A stretch of 31,956 nt of DNA from Perkinsus olseni (taxonomy: Eukaryota; Perkinsozoa; Perkinsida; Perkinsidae), in contig JABANP010000570.1 of assembly GCA_013115135.1 (NCBI GenBank), positions 1-31,956 on the forward strand. The letters run 5' to 3'. This document shows positions 10,901 through 21,978 of this stretch, one piece after another. A program made the position numbers and the translations under genes. The notes under the pieces are model-generated. The model saw only the letters and a program-made list of their open reading frames with translations. It had not been told where the DNA came from and made no database searches. Each line of letters opens with the position of its first letter. The first letter of the stretch is position 1.

Positions 10901-13900
10901 CGCCACGCGTTCTCGTGCTACTCTGACCCCCGGCCGCGACGGCAGCCGAGAGACCACCGACGAAGGAAGAGAAGAACTTGGTGGACGATTCACCCAACTT
11001 GGAGGAGATCCGCGAAGCTGTTGCCGCTGTCGTGTCCATCACCTTCCTCAGATTATCATCATACGCACTCGCTGTCGCTGATTCTGACTCCTCCGAGACT
11101 TGCGCCTGCGGTGGTACGAATAGACTATGGCAAGTGCAGGTCCCTCACCTCGCCTTGCCGAACCTTCGGGCGGTAGTGTTTCCGTAGGGTCGCACTGGCC
11201 ACATCAACCGCAGGCATGTTCTTCTTGATAAACTCTACTAGTGATGATAGCGAAGGTCGACCTGGTGGACAACACCAGAAGTGAGCGTGGCAGCAGCGGC
11301 TTTCACCTACCGTCCGGATCGCCGCTGTGCATGGTGACACGCATGACGAGGTCCTCCAAGATCTCCTTGGAAGTTTCTAATACAGCGGACCCCTCGTCAT
11401 CATCAGAATCTATACAGAAAGACCTCGCACGCGGTAACCAAAAACTGGAGACGTTTAGGAATGGTAGGGAAAAGGGAAATGTGAAGAGGAGTCCTCGAGC
11501 CCACTCGAGCGTCGTCGATACACAACAACCGTGACCCGTGAATTGATGAGGCGAGGTTGAAATAGTGAGGCGTGCGCGATCGAAATCAGGGGGGGGGGAT
11601 ATGGGCACGAGACCTCGGTGCCTCCCCGTGCCTATGAATGTGGAAGCGCGTCCAACGATATTTCAAGTGCGGCCCCCAAGGGGCGCGCAGCGAGGGAAGG
11701 CTCACCAGCCGCGGCATGACGGGCATCATGAGGCGGACCCTCGACCTCGCCACCAGTGTTGAGGATGTGCTTCATTCGGTCACTCTGCTCCTTCAACCTC
11801 CTACCATCATCGTAGGCCAGCAGCAGCGATGGTGGCCGCCGGAGGCGATCCCCAGCAGGGCGTGTGAGGGGCAGAACCGCTAGGAGTGCCGACCACTGAA
11901 AATATCGAGGAGATGACGCACCGTCCAAAGGGAGCGAGTTTGAAGTCCATTTTCATAAGGTCTTGATCAGACCGTATGCCAAATTTCGGACACGTAATCG
12001 CAAGAAATGAGAACAAAGGGATGAAATTCCGTAGGAGAATTTACATGCCATACTTCAACTATGCGCTAGCTTCGTCATACTAGCGGACCGTTATTGCCTA
12101 CCACTCCCTCCCCTACTCCTGATTTTCTCTATTCTATCTTGTCCACTATGACCCCAATCTAATTGTCTTGTGTTCTACTACTATCATAGTATTACCAGTA
12201 CCAGTTGGGGTTACCGAACATAGTAGTTCTATATTCCCGGGTGCGAGGCGAGCAACAAAAATATCGCACCAGAGCCATAACAAAACGAATCAAAAACTGC
12301 CTTCCCTGCCACAAGATAGCGCACGAAGCCCAGCCCTACCTGTGCCAGAGAGAGCTGCTCGACCGGCTGCTCCCAGTCCTTGAAGGCAGCATTTCCCCCC
12401 TCCCGTCCCACTGCCACCCCGTCCTCATCATCATCCACAACGGAGGTATCCGCAGCCACTACAGGTGACCAACTCAGGTAGTGCGCTATAGCAGCCAGGG
12501 ACCAGACGTCCGAGGCCTGGCCAGTCTGGGGTCCCTCGCCCCCCTCAGAGTGGAGCAGGGCCATCAGGGCTACTGTGAGCGCAGGACCGAAACAAGCTTG
12601 CAAGGCCGTCTCGGGAGCCCACGTCCGGTATATCGAAGGCCCGCCGACGTCATGCAGTGTCTCTGGGCAGGCTAGCAGCGGAGGGAGACAGCTAGAGGTG
12701 TCAGAAAGCAAGGCGGCTGTATCAAGATAGTAGTCAGCGGCACGGACCGTCGGGGTCACCCTACAGGAGAGCACGTCACGATCACTCCCACGCTGTTCTT
12801 TCCTACCTCAACCCATCCTTACCCTCCCGGATGAGGATGCCCGTTGAAGGTGACCCCACCGTGATGGTGGACATACTGCAAGGCTGTACTCAGTCTGTAT
12901 GTAAATATCAGAGCATAATCGGCATCGGTGTTGACGCTATTCCCTTGGGTAATCGCCTTCCCGTACCACTCCTCGCCCAACTCATCCCTCTTGTCGCCCT
13001 CATTAGCAATCGCCGTAGATGCCCTGTGTATGGCGTCCAGAGGCTGCCCGTTGGCGTCCAGGAAGCACTGCGTGACTAGATAGAAAGAGCCGCCCGAGTG
13101 GCGATAAACTCCGTAGATCTTCACAACATCAGCAGCAGCATCATCATCAGTCGGCATACGGCACAGTCGAGTCAGACAGTTCACCCACGCCGAGGAGCGC
13201 TTCACGGTGATGTTGTTGCGCAGATGAATGACACCCTTGGGAGGCGCGGAGGGAAGGGGCACCAGCCGCACATAAAAACTCGCCGCGTCGGCGTCGAAGG
13301 CGTGCAGCCTGGCCAGAAAAGTCCGATCAGAGAGACGCTTAGGGTTGCCGTCCTCCGTCAGTATCAATTCTATACTCGGACTGTCACTTGAAGGTCCATC
13401 TACGATTAGGAGATGGTGTGGTACGATGTCCTCCCAGGCCTCATCCTGCCGGAAATCCTGGCGCAAGGCCTCCTGACTACCCTCGACAGCCTCTACTACC
13501 GAGCTCAACAGGTGGTTGTAGTCGTAGTCATACCAGTAGCCCTCATCGTCTTCCCGCCCGCACAAGCCAGCCCGGTCCTCGATCTCCCGATCGCCTCTCC
13601 TCGCCACCACCAACGGCCTCTCCGACGAGCCCGGGCGTGCAGCCAGAGTGATACTGAGACTGTCGTCTTGCAGCCGTCCCGCCTTGAAAGTGCCAACACA
13701 GAGAGCGATACCCTCGCTGTCATGGCCGTTGATGATGAGCATGCCAAGTCCCCACGGGCAGCCACACTCCACCTCCCCGATGTAGCAATCGCCGTTGGAG
13801 TAGAGGAGAGCGCCAAGACCTTCCGGCACCTGAAAACGACTGAACTACAGGGTGTTGCGAGAGGCCAATGACAAAGGCCAGCAGCAATGACGTGGTATTG

Positions 13901-14405
13901 CAGTTTTCTCGAGTGCAAACGAAATTTACCTTCTTGACAGGGTACATAATACGGATCACACGCGAAACGTTTTTTAACAGCCTCACTCAGCCAAAGAAAC
14001 AAAAAGCGCACGCTGAAACAGGCAGGTCAAATTCCAGTATGCAGCGATGCATTTACGATCAGGTCTATCAACATCAGCAAATCGATCGGCCGTTTCACTC
14101 ATCTGAGGGCGCAAAAAAAACTCGCCGGAAAGCCGCGCCACTTGGTTATACAGCAGTTCTAGCAGCCCCGGCCCTACTACCCCGTCCACTGACCACTCCC
14201 CCTCGTAGGCGGTCGGGAAGTATCTTATCTCCTTATCAGTTGCATGGGTCAACCTCCGCTTCGCTTCATAGTAGGCATCGTCAAAAACTAGTATTTCCGC
14301 CCGACAACGCGGGTCGTCTCGACGCCATGCCTGCATTCGGCATCTCGGAAGAATATCTATTTTTCTGCCAACTCCTCGCGTCAACCTCGCCCCCTCCTCA
14401 TCCAT
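6928..14405 (-). CDS. Large multi-exon gene: MORN motif(s), kinase-like domain, Ala/Thr/Ser-rich body, dileucine tail
   Basis: Exon model on the minus strand: 14405-14057, 13985-13930, 13829-12823, 12760-12340, 11895-11706, 11409-11311, 11261-11149, 11105-7974, 7927-7510, 7252-6984, last piece 6936-6928 (TAA). Every junction is GT-AG and every phase matches, giving about 2,000 residues. The 62-, 49-, 43-, 46- and 47-nt introns are the firmest. The first two junctions and the 444-, 296- and 257-nt introns are less certain. The true start may lie upstream of the ATG at 14405, since the frame is open back to about 14455. Exon 11105-7974 contains two frame breaks (near 9560 and 8275). No known protein with this whole architecture comes to mind. 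A scaffold or pseudokinase role at membranes is inference from the MORN motifs and the tail. Splitting into two genes is possible, for example at the 444-nt intron. Confidence 0.7.
7974..11105 (-). other. Long low-complexity exon of the large gene
   Basis: About 1,040 codons rich in Ala, Thr, Ser, Val, Glu and Pro. The upstream end (11105 to about 10800) looks structured: SESATASAYDDNLRKVMD followed by a likely helical segment with SSKLGESSTKFFSSFVGG, then a PPPPPEG stretch and a GWMKKLGVSEKAAA block. Beyond that it reads as disordered, with a poly-Ser run (EERTSSVDSSSSSS). The frame shifts near 9560 and again near 8275 inside the minisatellite; the two shifts cancel, so the terminal exons are back in frame. 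Near 9560 the alternatives are one extra base or a 25-nt GT-AG segment (9566-9542) with matching phase. Part of this exon is duplicated at 30-1664. Confidence 0.7.
8134..8541 (-). repeat. Coding minisatellite of 33/36-bp units
   Basis: About 400 bases of near-perfect tandem units. On the minus strand, 36-bp units encode PVDTATVVDTAA and 33-bp units encode PLDTATVDTAA, interspersed irregularly. Unit boundaries recur at the plus-strand string CAGCGGTATC. One unit near 8270-8278 has three Gs (AAGAGGGCAG) where its siblings have four, and this shifts the frame into a Leu/Ile/Pro reading downstream. The array lies within the long exon of the large gene. Unit-number variation between individuals would be expected. 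Confidence 0.9.
12340..14405 (-). other. MORN and kinase-like portion of the large gene
   Basis: The first exon carries YEGEWSVDGVVGPG, a MORN-repeat pattern (residues ~67-80). After two introns, exon 13829-12823 opens with GLGALLYSNGDCYIGE and then PWGLG, a second MORN-like unit. The rest resembles a protein kinase. VVKIYGVYR...YLVTQ matches the strand 4 to hinge region, and an ALQYVHHHGG helix precedes NGHPHPG, where an HRD catalytic loop would sit. After the 62-nt intron come AADYYL at the DFG position, YRTWAPE (the APE motif) and SDVWSLAAIAHYL (the conserved helix F Asp-Trp-Ser). The catalytic Asp and a clear DFG are absent, so this is probably a pseudokinase. MORN units commonly bind membranes or act as scaffolds in alveolates. 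The family assignment rests on motifs read by eye. Confidence 0.7.
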
Positions 14406-14930
14406 CGCGCTGTAGTAAGTCCTGCACAATACCTGATCAAGTCCACCGCAGAGTCCGGAACAATCCCAATACTGAGATGGCTATCAAGCCCGTCCGATGG
14501 TCCACTAGTGAACTCAGCAGCCACCGCTGGCCTACTTCGGCAAAAGTCAACCCCTTCCATACACCAATTACGGACGATCAGAGCGTATACTCAATCACAG
14601 CCTCTTCTATTTCCCTCTACTACCCGTCTTTCCCAGCTTTTCCGAACGAAATTTACGGTTTCTTCCCAAATTTTCCTGTATTTTCCCCAACTTTTTCCGC
14701 GCGATGTGTACTACGAGGTCTAAACAAGCTCCCGAAATGGCTGATGCCACTCGGCCACTACGGTTGGAAGCAGTTTACGAGCAAAAAAAGCTAATATACA
14801 CCGAATCTTAGGTCGACCATAGCTCTCGACAAAATCCATGATCCCTTCCCCACGAATGCCCCTCACCCTACAGAATCCACACCCCCACCCTGCCCATTCT
14901 ATTACATCGTCTTCTAGTGTAGCGGCACTA
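14406..14930. other. Stretch between the large gene and the BEL/Pao element
   Basis: It holds the 5' flank of the large minus-strand gene and the insertion flank of the retrotransposon. A minus-strand segment from about 14455 to 14405 stays open with the first exon and follows a CATCTCAG acceptor-like site, so an upstream exon is possible. The plus-strand frame through here (13868-14794, 308 codons) runs antisense to the gene and looks like a shadow. Positions 14590-14700 are pyrimidine-rich on the plus strand. Nothing else is recognisable. Confidence 0.4.
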
Positions 14931-15156
14931 TGCCAACCCACGGTTGGCTCTCGAGATGATGTCGCTCGCCCACTCGATGAAACGGCCGAGATTGCTAGTA
15001 GAACTGACAATTGCTAGCTATTGTTCGTGCTTGTGAACTCCAATTAAGTATCTGATATTTATCCGCACGGTAGTGTTTATCTGATCCCTCTTTTGTCTTC
15101 AATCTCCCACGTATGTCGAGTTCTTCAAGCTATGATCAAGGGCAAGGATTGCCACA
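14931..15156 (+). repeat. BEL/Pao 5' LTR
   Basis: 226 bp, TG...CA, differing from the 3' copy at five positions without indels. It begins with a perfect 7-bp hairpin around CAC (14932-14948). It contains codons matching the last 29 of pol, up to a stop at 15015-15017, and at its right end the gag ATG (15113) and first 14 codons, so both ORFs overlap the LTR. No tRNA-like primer-binding match that I recognise follows at 15157. Confidence 0.85.
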
Positions 15157-17176
15157 ATCATCCGAGAATCTTCCTGGGACCCTACCCCGTCGCAGCAGTC
15201 GCCTAGATCCACAGCGCGCCCCTATCGGCGGCTCAACTCGTCTACCTTCTAACCAACGACTCTGCACACCTGTGATATCACGCCCAAGGCCTCAAGTAAC
15301 TGCTACTCTACCCGAGAATGAGCAGACTGCAACTGTGCAGGACCTGCTACTCGACAGTGGTCTCAACCAAGAGCAAGCCCCTCGCATGGTGATGGGTGAC
15401 ACTTACGACTCTCCAATTCAACAAGATAATGAACGTGCTCATGGGTCTACATCAACCAACAGTATCAACACGGATCTGGTTAGGATGCTGGTGGAACAAG
15501 TGGTGCTCCAGTTACAACATGGTCAAGGACTGGTTGCTCAGCCCGCACTTGCTTTGCCTCAAGTATCCCCAACAATGTCTGCTGCCGTTACCGCTGAACC
15601 CGGTCGCCAGCACTACTCTGATAGTAGCCGCACTGGTCCAACTAACACCCAAGCTTCGCCCTCAAGGCCATATATACAGGAGCCAGGCGCTGGCGATTGT
15701 GCTACCCCTGACTTGATGAACAGTGGACCTTCTGTGGCTCAGCAGAGAACGAGGCCTCCCCAGTGTCAGGAGACAGTACTTCCAGGACGAGACTCTAGCA
15801 AGCATACCACAGACAACTGTCCAGAAGATCTACACTACCACAGTCACGGCACTACCCCAGGGCAGCACAAGCTTCAACCAAACTACACTAACTTCGTGGA
15901 CAAATCTGAGGTTTCGGAGTCCCTCAGCAAGGCGTTATCGAGGACCAGTAAGAGGCAGATCGTCGAGCCTTACGCGGGACGTACAGATCCTCGCAATGTG
16001 GAGACCTTTCTTCAAGGGCTTGTGATGGACGTGGAATATGCTATGGGTGACGGCTACACGAAGACTGCTATCATATTGAACTCGTTGGACCCGGTAACGA
16101 GGAACACGGTCATGGCTAAGTACCAGATTGAGTACGGCAACATCGACAACGGCGACTTTAAGAATTTACCCTCCATTCTCTTTCAACTCCTGCGAGATGC
16201 TTATAGCACTCCGGGAGAAAGGTGGGATGGTAGGCTGCAATGGGAAAGCTTACAACTGGGTGACTACGGCTCTTTCGACGAGTACATTCAACAGTTCGAG
16301 CTACTAAGAGCTACTACGGGAGTCTTGAGGGGTTATGCCGTATCTGCCGACGAGGCATATTCGAGGTTGTGGGCAGGGCTATCAAAGGACCTACGTGAAT
16401 GGGCCACTGACTATGTCGCAATGCCTACACATTCTCCGACCGAGGAAGACCTCCGAGGTTACATCAACCGTCTACGGTCACACTGTCGACATGGTCAGCG
16501 AGCTCAGGCTACCCAACCTCTGGCTGCCACGACCATTACTTCGGACAACTCGGCTCACCGGGTCGGCTCCCAACTGGCTCCTGAACTTGCATCATCACGC
16601 AATCTACCACCACAACCTTCTAGACCGAGGACGGTGGGCTGCTTTAGATGCCACCAGACTGGACATGTAGCGGCGAGGTGCGATGCTCACCAACCGGTGA
16701 ATGGGCAGGCAAGGTGCAAGCAATGTGGAGATTCTCGTCATCTATCAGCGGCATGCCAGAAGTTGAAGGCTCAGTTGCAATGTGCTCGATGTCATCGTCA
16801 GGGTCATATGGCGAGCATATGCTTCGCGCCTGTGCCCGGCCAAGTCATAGCCCAACCAGCAAAAGCCCTGTCTCAAACAACTACGACTACAGCAGTGCAT
16901 GATGTACAACCTACTCATACGGCTGTTCCCGAAGACCCCACCTTCAGTGACTCGAAGACGGCTGCTGCCACAACTGCCACTCTGTGCGCCATAAGTTCTC
17001 AGGATGCTGCTATGCAGGCGGAGCAACCGACTGGTATTGTACTTCAACCTTTGGTCTCGTCCGCTTCGACAGTGCCGTCAACCCAGGGCTCTACAGATGA
17101 GCAGAGTGTTGTCGAGAAGCTCAAGAAGGCTGTAGACTGTGTGCTAAGCTGTTGTGTGTCAGCGCTGTCCCCTTAG
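15113..17176 (+). CDS. gag: BEL/Pao Gag, C-terminus replaced by nested LTR
   Basis: Structural polyprotein of the outer element. It starts at an ATG inside the LTR. Residues 1 to about 260 are Gln/Ser/Pro/Thr-rich. Residues ~280-460 form a helical capsid-like region (AGRTDPRNVETFLQG onward, QFELLRATTG, RLWAGLSKDLREW). Three CCHC knuckles follow: CFRCHQTGHVAARC at residue 510, CKQCGDSRHLSAAC near 536 and CARCHRQGHMASIC near 558. Genuine gag coding ends at 17130; the last 14 codons and the stop come from the inner element's LTR. The same region recurs at 22134-23233, where gag continues into protease. Confidence 0.9.
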   Translation: MSSSSSYDQGQGLPQSSENLPGTLPRRSSRLDPQRAPIGGSTRLPSNQRLCTPVISRPRPQVTATLPENEQTATVQDLLLDSGLNQEQAPRMVMGDTYDSPIQQDNERAHGSTSTNSINTDLVRMLVEQVVLQLQHGQGLVAQPALALPQVSPTMSAAVTAEPGRQHYSDSSRTGPTNTQASPSRPYIQEPGAGDCATPDLMNSGPSVAQQRTRPPQCQETVLPGRDSSKHTTDNCPEDLHYHSHGTTPGQHKLQPNYTNFVDKSEVSESLSKALSRTSKRQIVEPYAGRTDPRNVETFLQGLVMDVEYAMGDGYTKTAIILNSLDPVTRNTVMAKYQIEYGNIDNGDFKNLPSILFQLLRDAYSTPGERWDGRLQWESLQLGDYGSFDEYIQQFELLRATTGVLRGYAVSADEAYSRLWAGLSKDLREWATDYVAMPTHSPTEEDLRGYINRLRSHCRHGQRAQATQPLAATTITSDNSAHRVGSQLAPELASSRNLPPQPSRPRTVGCFRCHQTGHVAARCDAHQPVNGQARCKQCGDSRHLSAACQKLKAQLQCARCHRQGHMASICFAPVPGQVIAQPAKALSQTTTTTAVHDVQPTHTAVPEDPTFSDSKTAAATTATLCAISSQDAAMQAEQPTGIVLQPLVSSASTVPSTQGSTDEQSVVEKLKKAVDCVLSCCVSALSP
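16032..17130 (+). repeat. Duplicated gag segment, copy 1
   Basis: Matches 22134-23233 in the same orientation. The first ~350 bp (to 16383) are identical. The remaining ~750 bp show roughly 20 substitutions, and copy 2 has one extra C. It ends exactly where the inner element's 5' LTR begins. Confidence 0.95.
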
Positions 17177-17279
17177 CGCGAGTATCCTCTAGCCATACTT
17201 CAATTGCAATAGAGCATTGTTGATAGTACTTATAATTTCCCTACTATCTGCTTGGCTGTTGTGCTACCCTGGACCTACA
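17131..17279 (+). repeat. 5' LTR of nested element
   Basis: 149 bp bounded by the inverted termini TGTAG...CTACA. Identical to 21995-22137 over 143 bp. The right boundary is fixed by the CTACA terminus and the primer-binding site two bases downstream. The left boundary is where gag similarity stops. Confidence 0.9.
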
Positions 17280-17281
17280 AG

Positions 17282-17290
17282 TGGTAGCAG
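17282..17290 (+). other. Primer-binding site, initiator-Met tRNA type
   Basis: TGGTAGCAG lies two bases after the 5' LTR. This 9-mer equals the start of the primer-binding site complementary to the 3' end of eukaryotic initiator tRNA-Met. The following bases (CTCC) do not extend the match I know from animals. Confidence 0.7.
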
Positions 17291-17338
17291 CTCCTTTTCT
17301 ACAAACGACAACCCCGGGTTCTACAAGATTCACACAAT

Positions 17339-18193
17339 ATGGTAAATGGTTCAACGCTACGTGTGACCCCAACTATTCTGGATGGCGAGAACCTCACGAT
17401 CGGCAAGATTGAAGCTTGGTTTCGGAAGTATAAGACCATCTCGGCCTTCTATCAGTGGGACACCCCTACGAGTGTGAACTATCTTACCTTATTTTTCGAA
17501 GGTTCGGTATCGACTGCGTATGATTGTATTCCAGAGAAATCAAGAACGGATTTGGACTCGATAAAGGCCAACTTGATCAAGAGTCTCCTTACTACAGACC
17601 CGTATGAGGCATTCCGATCTAGAGTATTGGTACCCAGCGAGACCTTTCGAGATTATGGTGCAGATCTGGTTCATCTAGCAAACCGTATGATTAGCAGTAA
17701 TGGTGATGTGGTATCTAATAGTGTCATCGATGGCCTTGCCCGAGCGCAATTTCTCTCTGGAATACCTGTTGACGTAGCTGACAAGCTCAGAGTTTTACAA
17801 CTCGGCACTTTGGAGGAGTTGGTCCAACGCGCAGAGATTGTTGCTAATAGCAAGAGCGACGATGAGCCTGTACAGGGTAATGCCTTCTATTCTAACTATG
17901 GTCAACGAGTTTTTGGAAAAGGAAAAGGCTATCGTGGTGGTAAAGGTGGTAAAGGTGGTTATGGTAAAGGCTTTGGAACACGTTACCAGGGTGGTAAAGG
18001 CTTTGAGCGAGGACGTTCTCAAGAAGATAAGTTCTGGTTTAACCGATGTTATAATTGTGGAGTCCTTGGCCACCTTGCGCGAAACTGCTCTATGCAACCA
18101 GTGCAAAATCCACAAGCTAACGCTGCGATTTCCGACATTATCACTGATGATACACAAGGGGTCATGGAAAGCATTGATGAGCAGGGAAACTAA
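17339..18193 (+). CDS. gag: Gag of nested element
   Basis: 284 codons from the first ATG after the primer-binding site. Residues ~20-190 resemble a capsid domain (WFRKYKTISAFYQW, a mid-region with SETFRDYGADLVHLANRM, and LSGIPVDVADKLRVL). Residues ~200-225 are a Gly/Lys-rich basic tract, followed by one CCHC knuckle, CYNCGVLGHLARNC (~238-251), for RNA packaging. It ends in TAA; pol opens 29 bases later in a different frame, so Pol must be made by another route or is disrupted. No recoding signal is evident to me. Confidence 0.9.
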   Translation: MVNGSTLRVTPTILDGENLTIGKIEAWFRKYKTISAFYQWDTPTSVNYLTLFFEGSVSTAYDCIPEKSRTDLDSIKANLIKSLLTTDPYEAFRSRVLVPSETFRDYGADLVHLANRMISSNGDVVSNSVIDGLARAQFLSGIPVDVADKLRVLQLGTLEELVQRAEIVANSKSDDEPVQGNAFYSNYGQRVFGKGKGYRGGKGGKGGYGKGFGTRYQGGKGFERGRSQEDKFWFNRCYNCGVLGHLARNCSMQPVQNPQANAAISDIITDDTQGVMESIDEQGN

Positions 18194-18222
18194 TTACGGG
18201 GCATGTTTATACTGGATTAGAC

Positions 18223-21200
18223 ATGCTCCAGGGTGCTATGAGTTCATCCAGTAATGGTCTTATGTATGTAGATGGTGTTGCTTTAGATTTCATGCTGGAT
18301 AGTGGCTCGTCTTTGTCACTTATTCCGGCTCACCTACTTTCTCGATTGAAGGTTTCACCCGAACGGGAATCTTTACCCTCCGTTCGCTGGATAAATACTG
18401 TCTCTGGGTGTGTATCGTTATCCTGTACTGTTCAATTGAGTTGCATTATCGAAGAGTCGAGATTCACTCATAAGTTTTTTGTGCTCCCGAACGATGATTT
18501 ACAGTATGTTTTGCTCGGAGTCGATTTCTTAGCACATAATAATGTAGTTCTTGATTACAGTCGTAAGCCATTCAAGTTTTTAATAAATAAATCTTTATCG
18601 TTCTCATATGCTAACGTACCATTTTTTGCTCGTAATTCTTCATCGGTCGATATTCGTGAGTTCCGGACGCTATGCTCTAAGACCTATGCTAATGAAGACT
18701 GGGTTTGTTATCCGGAACCGTGGGTACATGCAGAAACGGTATTCCGTAATGACTATTTTGCGGTAACGGTCGCAGCAAGAAGAGATGACCCGTTGAAGAA
18801 GAAATTTTTTACGGGTATTAACCCGAATACGGTACCGATATGTTCAACGAGTGCGGTGAGATCCCAATTTCAACCACACCGCCGGCTACAAGGTGACCTT
18901 CTTCCTGATGATGCTATCCCTTATTTTCAACGATGGTGCGACACAGGCAAGCTGGTACATGTTGCTGGGGTCGACCAAAATAACATCAACGACATAGTAG
19001 ATCTTCACTGTGTGCCTACGCAATGGTATTTGGTCAAAGGTTCTCGTAAATCTCGCCCCGTTTTTACTTATAGCTTGCTAAACCAAGCTGAACGGAAGTC
19101 GAAAGTCCTGATGGACTTTGAGCAGAAGAAGCTGAGAGATATCATTCTATATACCCGGTTTTATCGTCGCATACTGTTCACTGATCTAAGCGAAGCTTAC
19201 TTTAGTGTAGCTTTGTATGTATCCAACTATCGACTGAATACCGTTCGTATTGTTAATGACTTCTATTATTTTACTGCATTATCGTTCGGACCGTCACATG
19301 CGCCACAGTCATTGGAATTTTGTGTCGGTCATTTGATGCGTAAATATGATACTAGTAGAGCTCGTATTTTGGACACACTGAATACTACTCGCGTGCCCGA
19401 CTCGCATGTTGCTACTTTTATGGATGATGTGTCGCATATGGATAATAAAGAAGATGATGATGCTCCGTTCGAGTCAGAAATATATCTTGACCGTACTGCG
19501 AATGATCATGATTTTCATTTTAATATATCTAAACGCCAACAGCTAAACACCATTGAGGGTGATGTGGATGCGTTGGGGATCGTGTATACTGATTTTGGTC
19601 GTTTTTTGAAGTTTCCCCCCAAGCAATTTATTCGGTTCAGGGATGCGTTTCCGACCCACCTGACAAAGTTGAGCTATAGTGGTTCACTTTCGATCCTGGG
19701 AAAGTTACCTGATCTCATAGTAACCGGAGCTTGGAATTGTCTTTTTAAACATTTGTTACAGAGTATCGTTAGTAAAGAAGTTCATAAACGTAAAGTTTCT
19801 TGGAGTACTTCAGTCAACAATGCTTTATTTGATCTATTGAAAGAATGGCATGAGATCACGCTGAAGAATGGTACTTTATGTCTGCCCCGTCTATACAACT
19901 TCACCAAGCCGGTGGTTTTATCGGTTGACGCCAGCAAGTACTGTTGCGGTTATGTGATAGAGCAAGAGGATACTTTGATGGAAGAATCTTCAGCTCTATT
20001 TCTACCTGGTGCGGATAACGTCGCCATTGTGATCAAAGAAATGAAGGCGCTCTACTTGGGTCTAGCGTCAGTCTATGAGATAGAGAAGGCTTCGGGTCAT
20101 AAGTTCGTTAAGATTGTGGTCAATACTGATAATGCAGTTGTAGCTACTATCCTAAGGACCAAGCGAGTATCGGCTATACCTAAGAGGGAGAACTGTCCAG
20201 TACTTAGGAAGTACTTGATGCTATTGCAAGAACTTTTTCCAGTCAGCGAATGGGTTCGACTGGATATTCAACTTGTGAGCACTGACCACAACGAAGCCGA
20301 CCGCCTGACACGTCATCCCTTCCTGACCAAGCTCATTACTTATCGGTCTAAGCTTGGTGATGATAAGCTGCTGGAAAATGAGGAGACGGGTTATGTGCAT
20401 CTAGCCTCCGTACAAGACCATTGTTGTTCTACATGTGTACCGGTAGCATCGACGAAAATACCGACGAAGTTGACGATTCCTATTGACCTCATCTCCGAGG
20501 CTCAGAGACGAGATGGTGATTTGCGGATTGTGAAGAGTGCGCTTACCAAAGCCAAGGTTATCCCTCGTATCAGTAAGACTTCGACATTCTATTCGAGAAT
20601 TTCACATGAGCTGAGGCTTCGCGGGGATGTCATATACTGGTATCGTGGTTCGGTTGGTCCGGGGGAGCCTTTGCTGGTACCTGTGCTACCGGAAGAGCTT
20701 ATCCCGAAGAAGATCCGTGAAGCTCACGAGTTGGGTCACACGGATGCTCAACAAACTACTGAGGTGTTGCGAAGTGTTTGCTTCTTTCCGTATATGTGGA
20801 AAAGATCATATGATGAGATCAAGAAGTGTTCGCGGTGTTATGTGAACAGTCTCCCCAAGCCGGTACTCCCTATGCGCTCTACAGTACGCTCCAGTTTCCC
20901 GTGGCAAGTGTTGCATATGGATATAGTATCGTATGGTTCGCTACATATGCTTACACTCATCGATTCTTTCAGCAAATATCTCTGCTGGGAAGATTTGAGG
21001 GAGATGTCCGGGGGCTGTATTGCGGCAGCCCTCCAGAGGTCTATAGTTAAACTGGGATCACCAAGTACTATCATTGTGGATAACGCGCGAAATATGAGCG
21101 CTCCTGCTGTGTTACAACTGCTTGGATCGTATGCTATTAAGTTGGAGAAGTCAACGGAGTACTACCCACGGGGTAACTCCGTTGTGGAACGAGATGCACC

Positions 21201-21959
21201 GTACATTACATGCTATGGCGCGCTCATATGATCTAAGGTCGCCAGCAGACGTTCGTCGAGAGTTTCACCGGTTGGTCTATGTCTACAATTGTAAACCTCA
21301 CAATGCACTTGGGAACAGAAGTCCCTTCCAAGTCCTTTTTGGGCGTCACCCGCACGTTAACTACGAGGGAAGCCATAAATATGATTTGAGTGAGTTGTAT
21401 CAGTTGTGGGATGAGGTACGAGTAGTGCAAGCAGAAAAGTTTCGAATTGAACAAGATATATTATGATAAGCGGTACCATGCCCAAGAACGAGTACTTGAG
21501 CGGTATGAAGAAGGCCAGAAAGTTCTATTATATTGTAAGAGAAGGACCACTATGGGGGTGCAGCATAAGTTGGGAGACTTATGGGAGCCTGGTTGGGTGA
21601 TTGTTCGGGGTCCGACTAGCCGACATCCGGTGACAGCGGTGATTATGAGAGATCGACAGAGCAAGATAGTTAATTTATGTTATATCAAATTGGATGATAG
21701 GGAAGAGGTTATGACTCAGTATGACAAGAAGCTTCAAGCACCAGTACCACTAGCAAAGAGAAGACCTAATGTAGAGATAGAGATTGTGGAGCTTGATGAT
21801 GTTGAGGAGAAGAAGGGTCGTGACGAAGGCGATGGGTTGGAAAGTGATAGAGTGCTACATAGTCCGACATTTCTTCCGGCTAAAGGGCTACGTTCCCGTC
21901 GGCCGGTGAGAAGACTGACTTTTGGTTTAGAGAATTCGAAGTCATATGGAGAGAAGTGA
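18223..21959 (+). CDS. pol: Pol of nested element: protease, RT, RNase H, integrase; two frame changes
   Basis: The first frame (18223-21231, 1,002 codons) carries protease with LDSGSS (Asp near residue 26) and LLGVDF, reverse transcriptase with FTDLSEAYF and FMDD (residue ~400), RNase H with SVDAS, IKEMKALYL and NTDNA, and integrase. The integrase has an HELGH...CSRC zinc site and core Asp residues in HMDI and VDNA. The frame is lost close to the third catalytic residue (21188-21195). Integrase continues in the 21122-21466 frame, then shifts again near 21455-21462 into 21447-21959, which holds the basic C-terminal domain and an acidic tail. Each change is equivalent to one extra base, or two missing ones. 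With identical LTRs, sequencing error is as plausible as mutation. Confidence 0.85.
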
Positions 21960-21978
21960 TAGGTGACTGTTTACTATT

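Noticed and set aside
10471..10926. 151-codon plus-strand ORF
   Set aside because: Antisense to the long Ala/Thr/Ser-rich exon; the GC-rich codon pattern opens several frames at once.
13868..14794. 308-codon plus-strand ORF
   Set aside because: It runs antisense to the first exons of the large gene, whose minus-strand reading carries MORN motifs. The plus-strand product is Ser/Pro-rich with no recognisable pattern, typical of a shadow frame.
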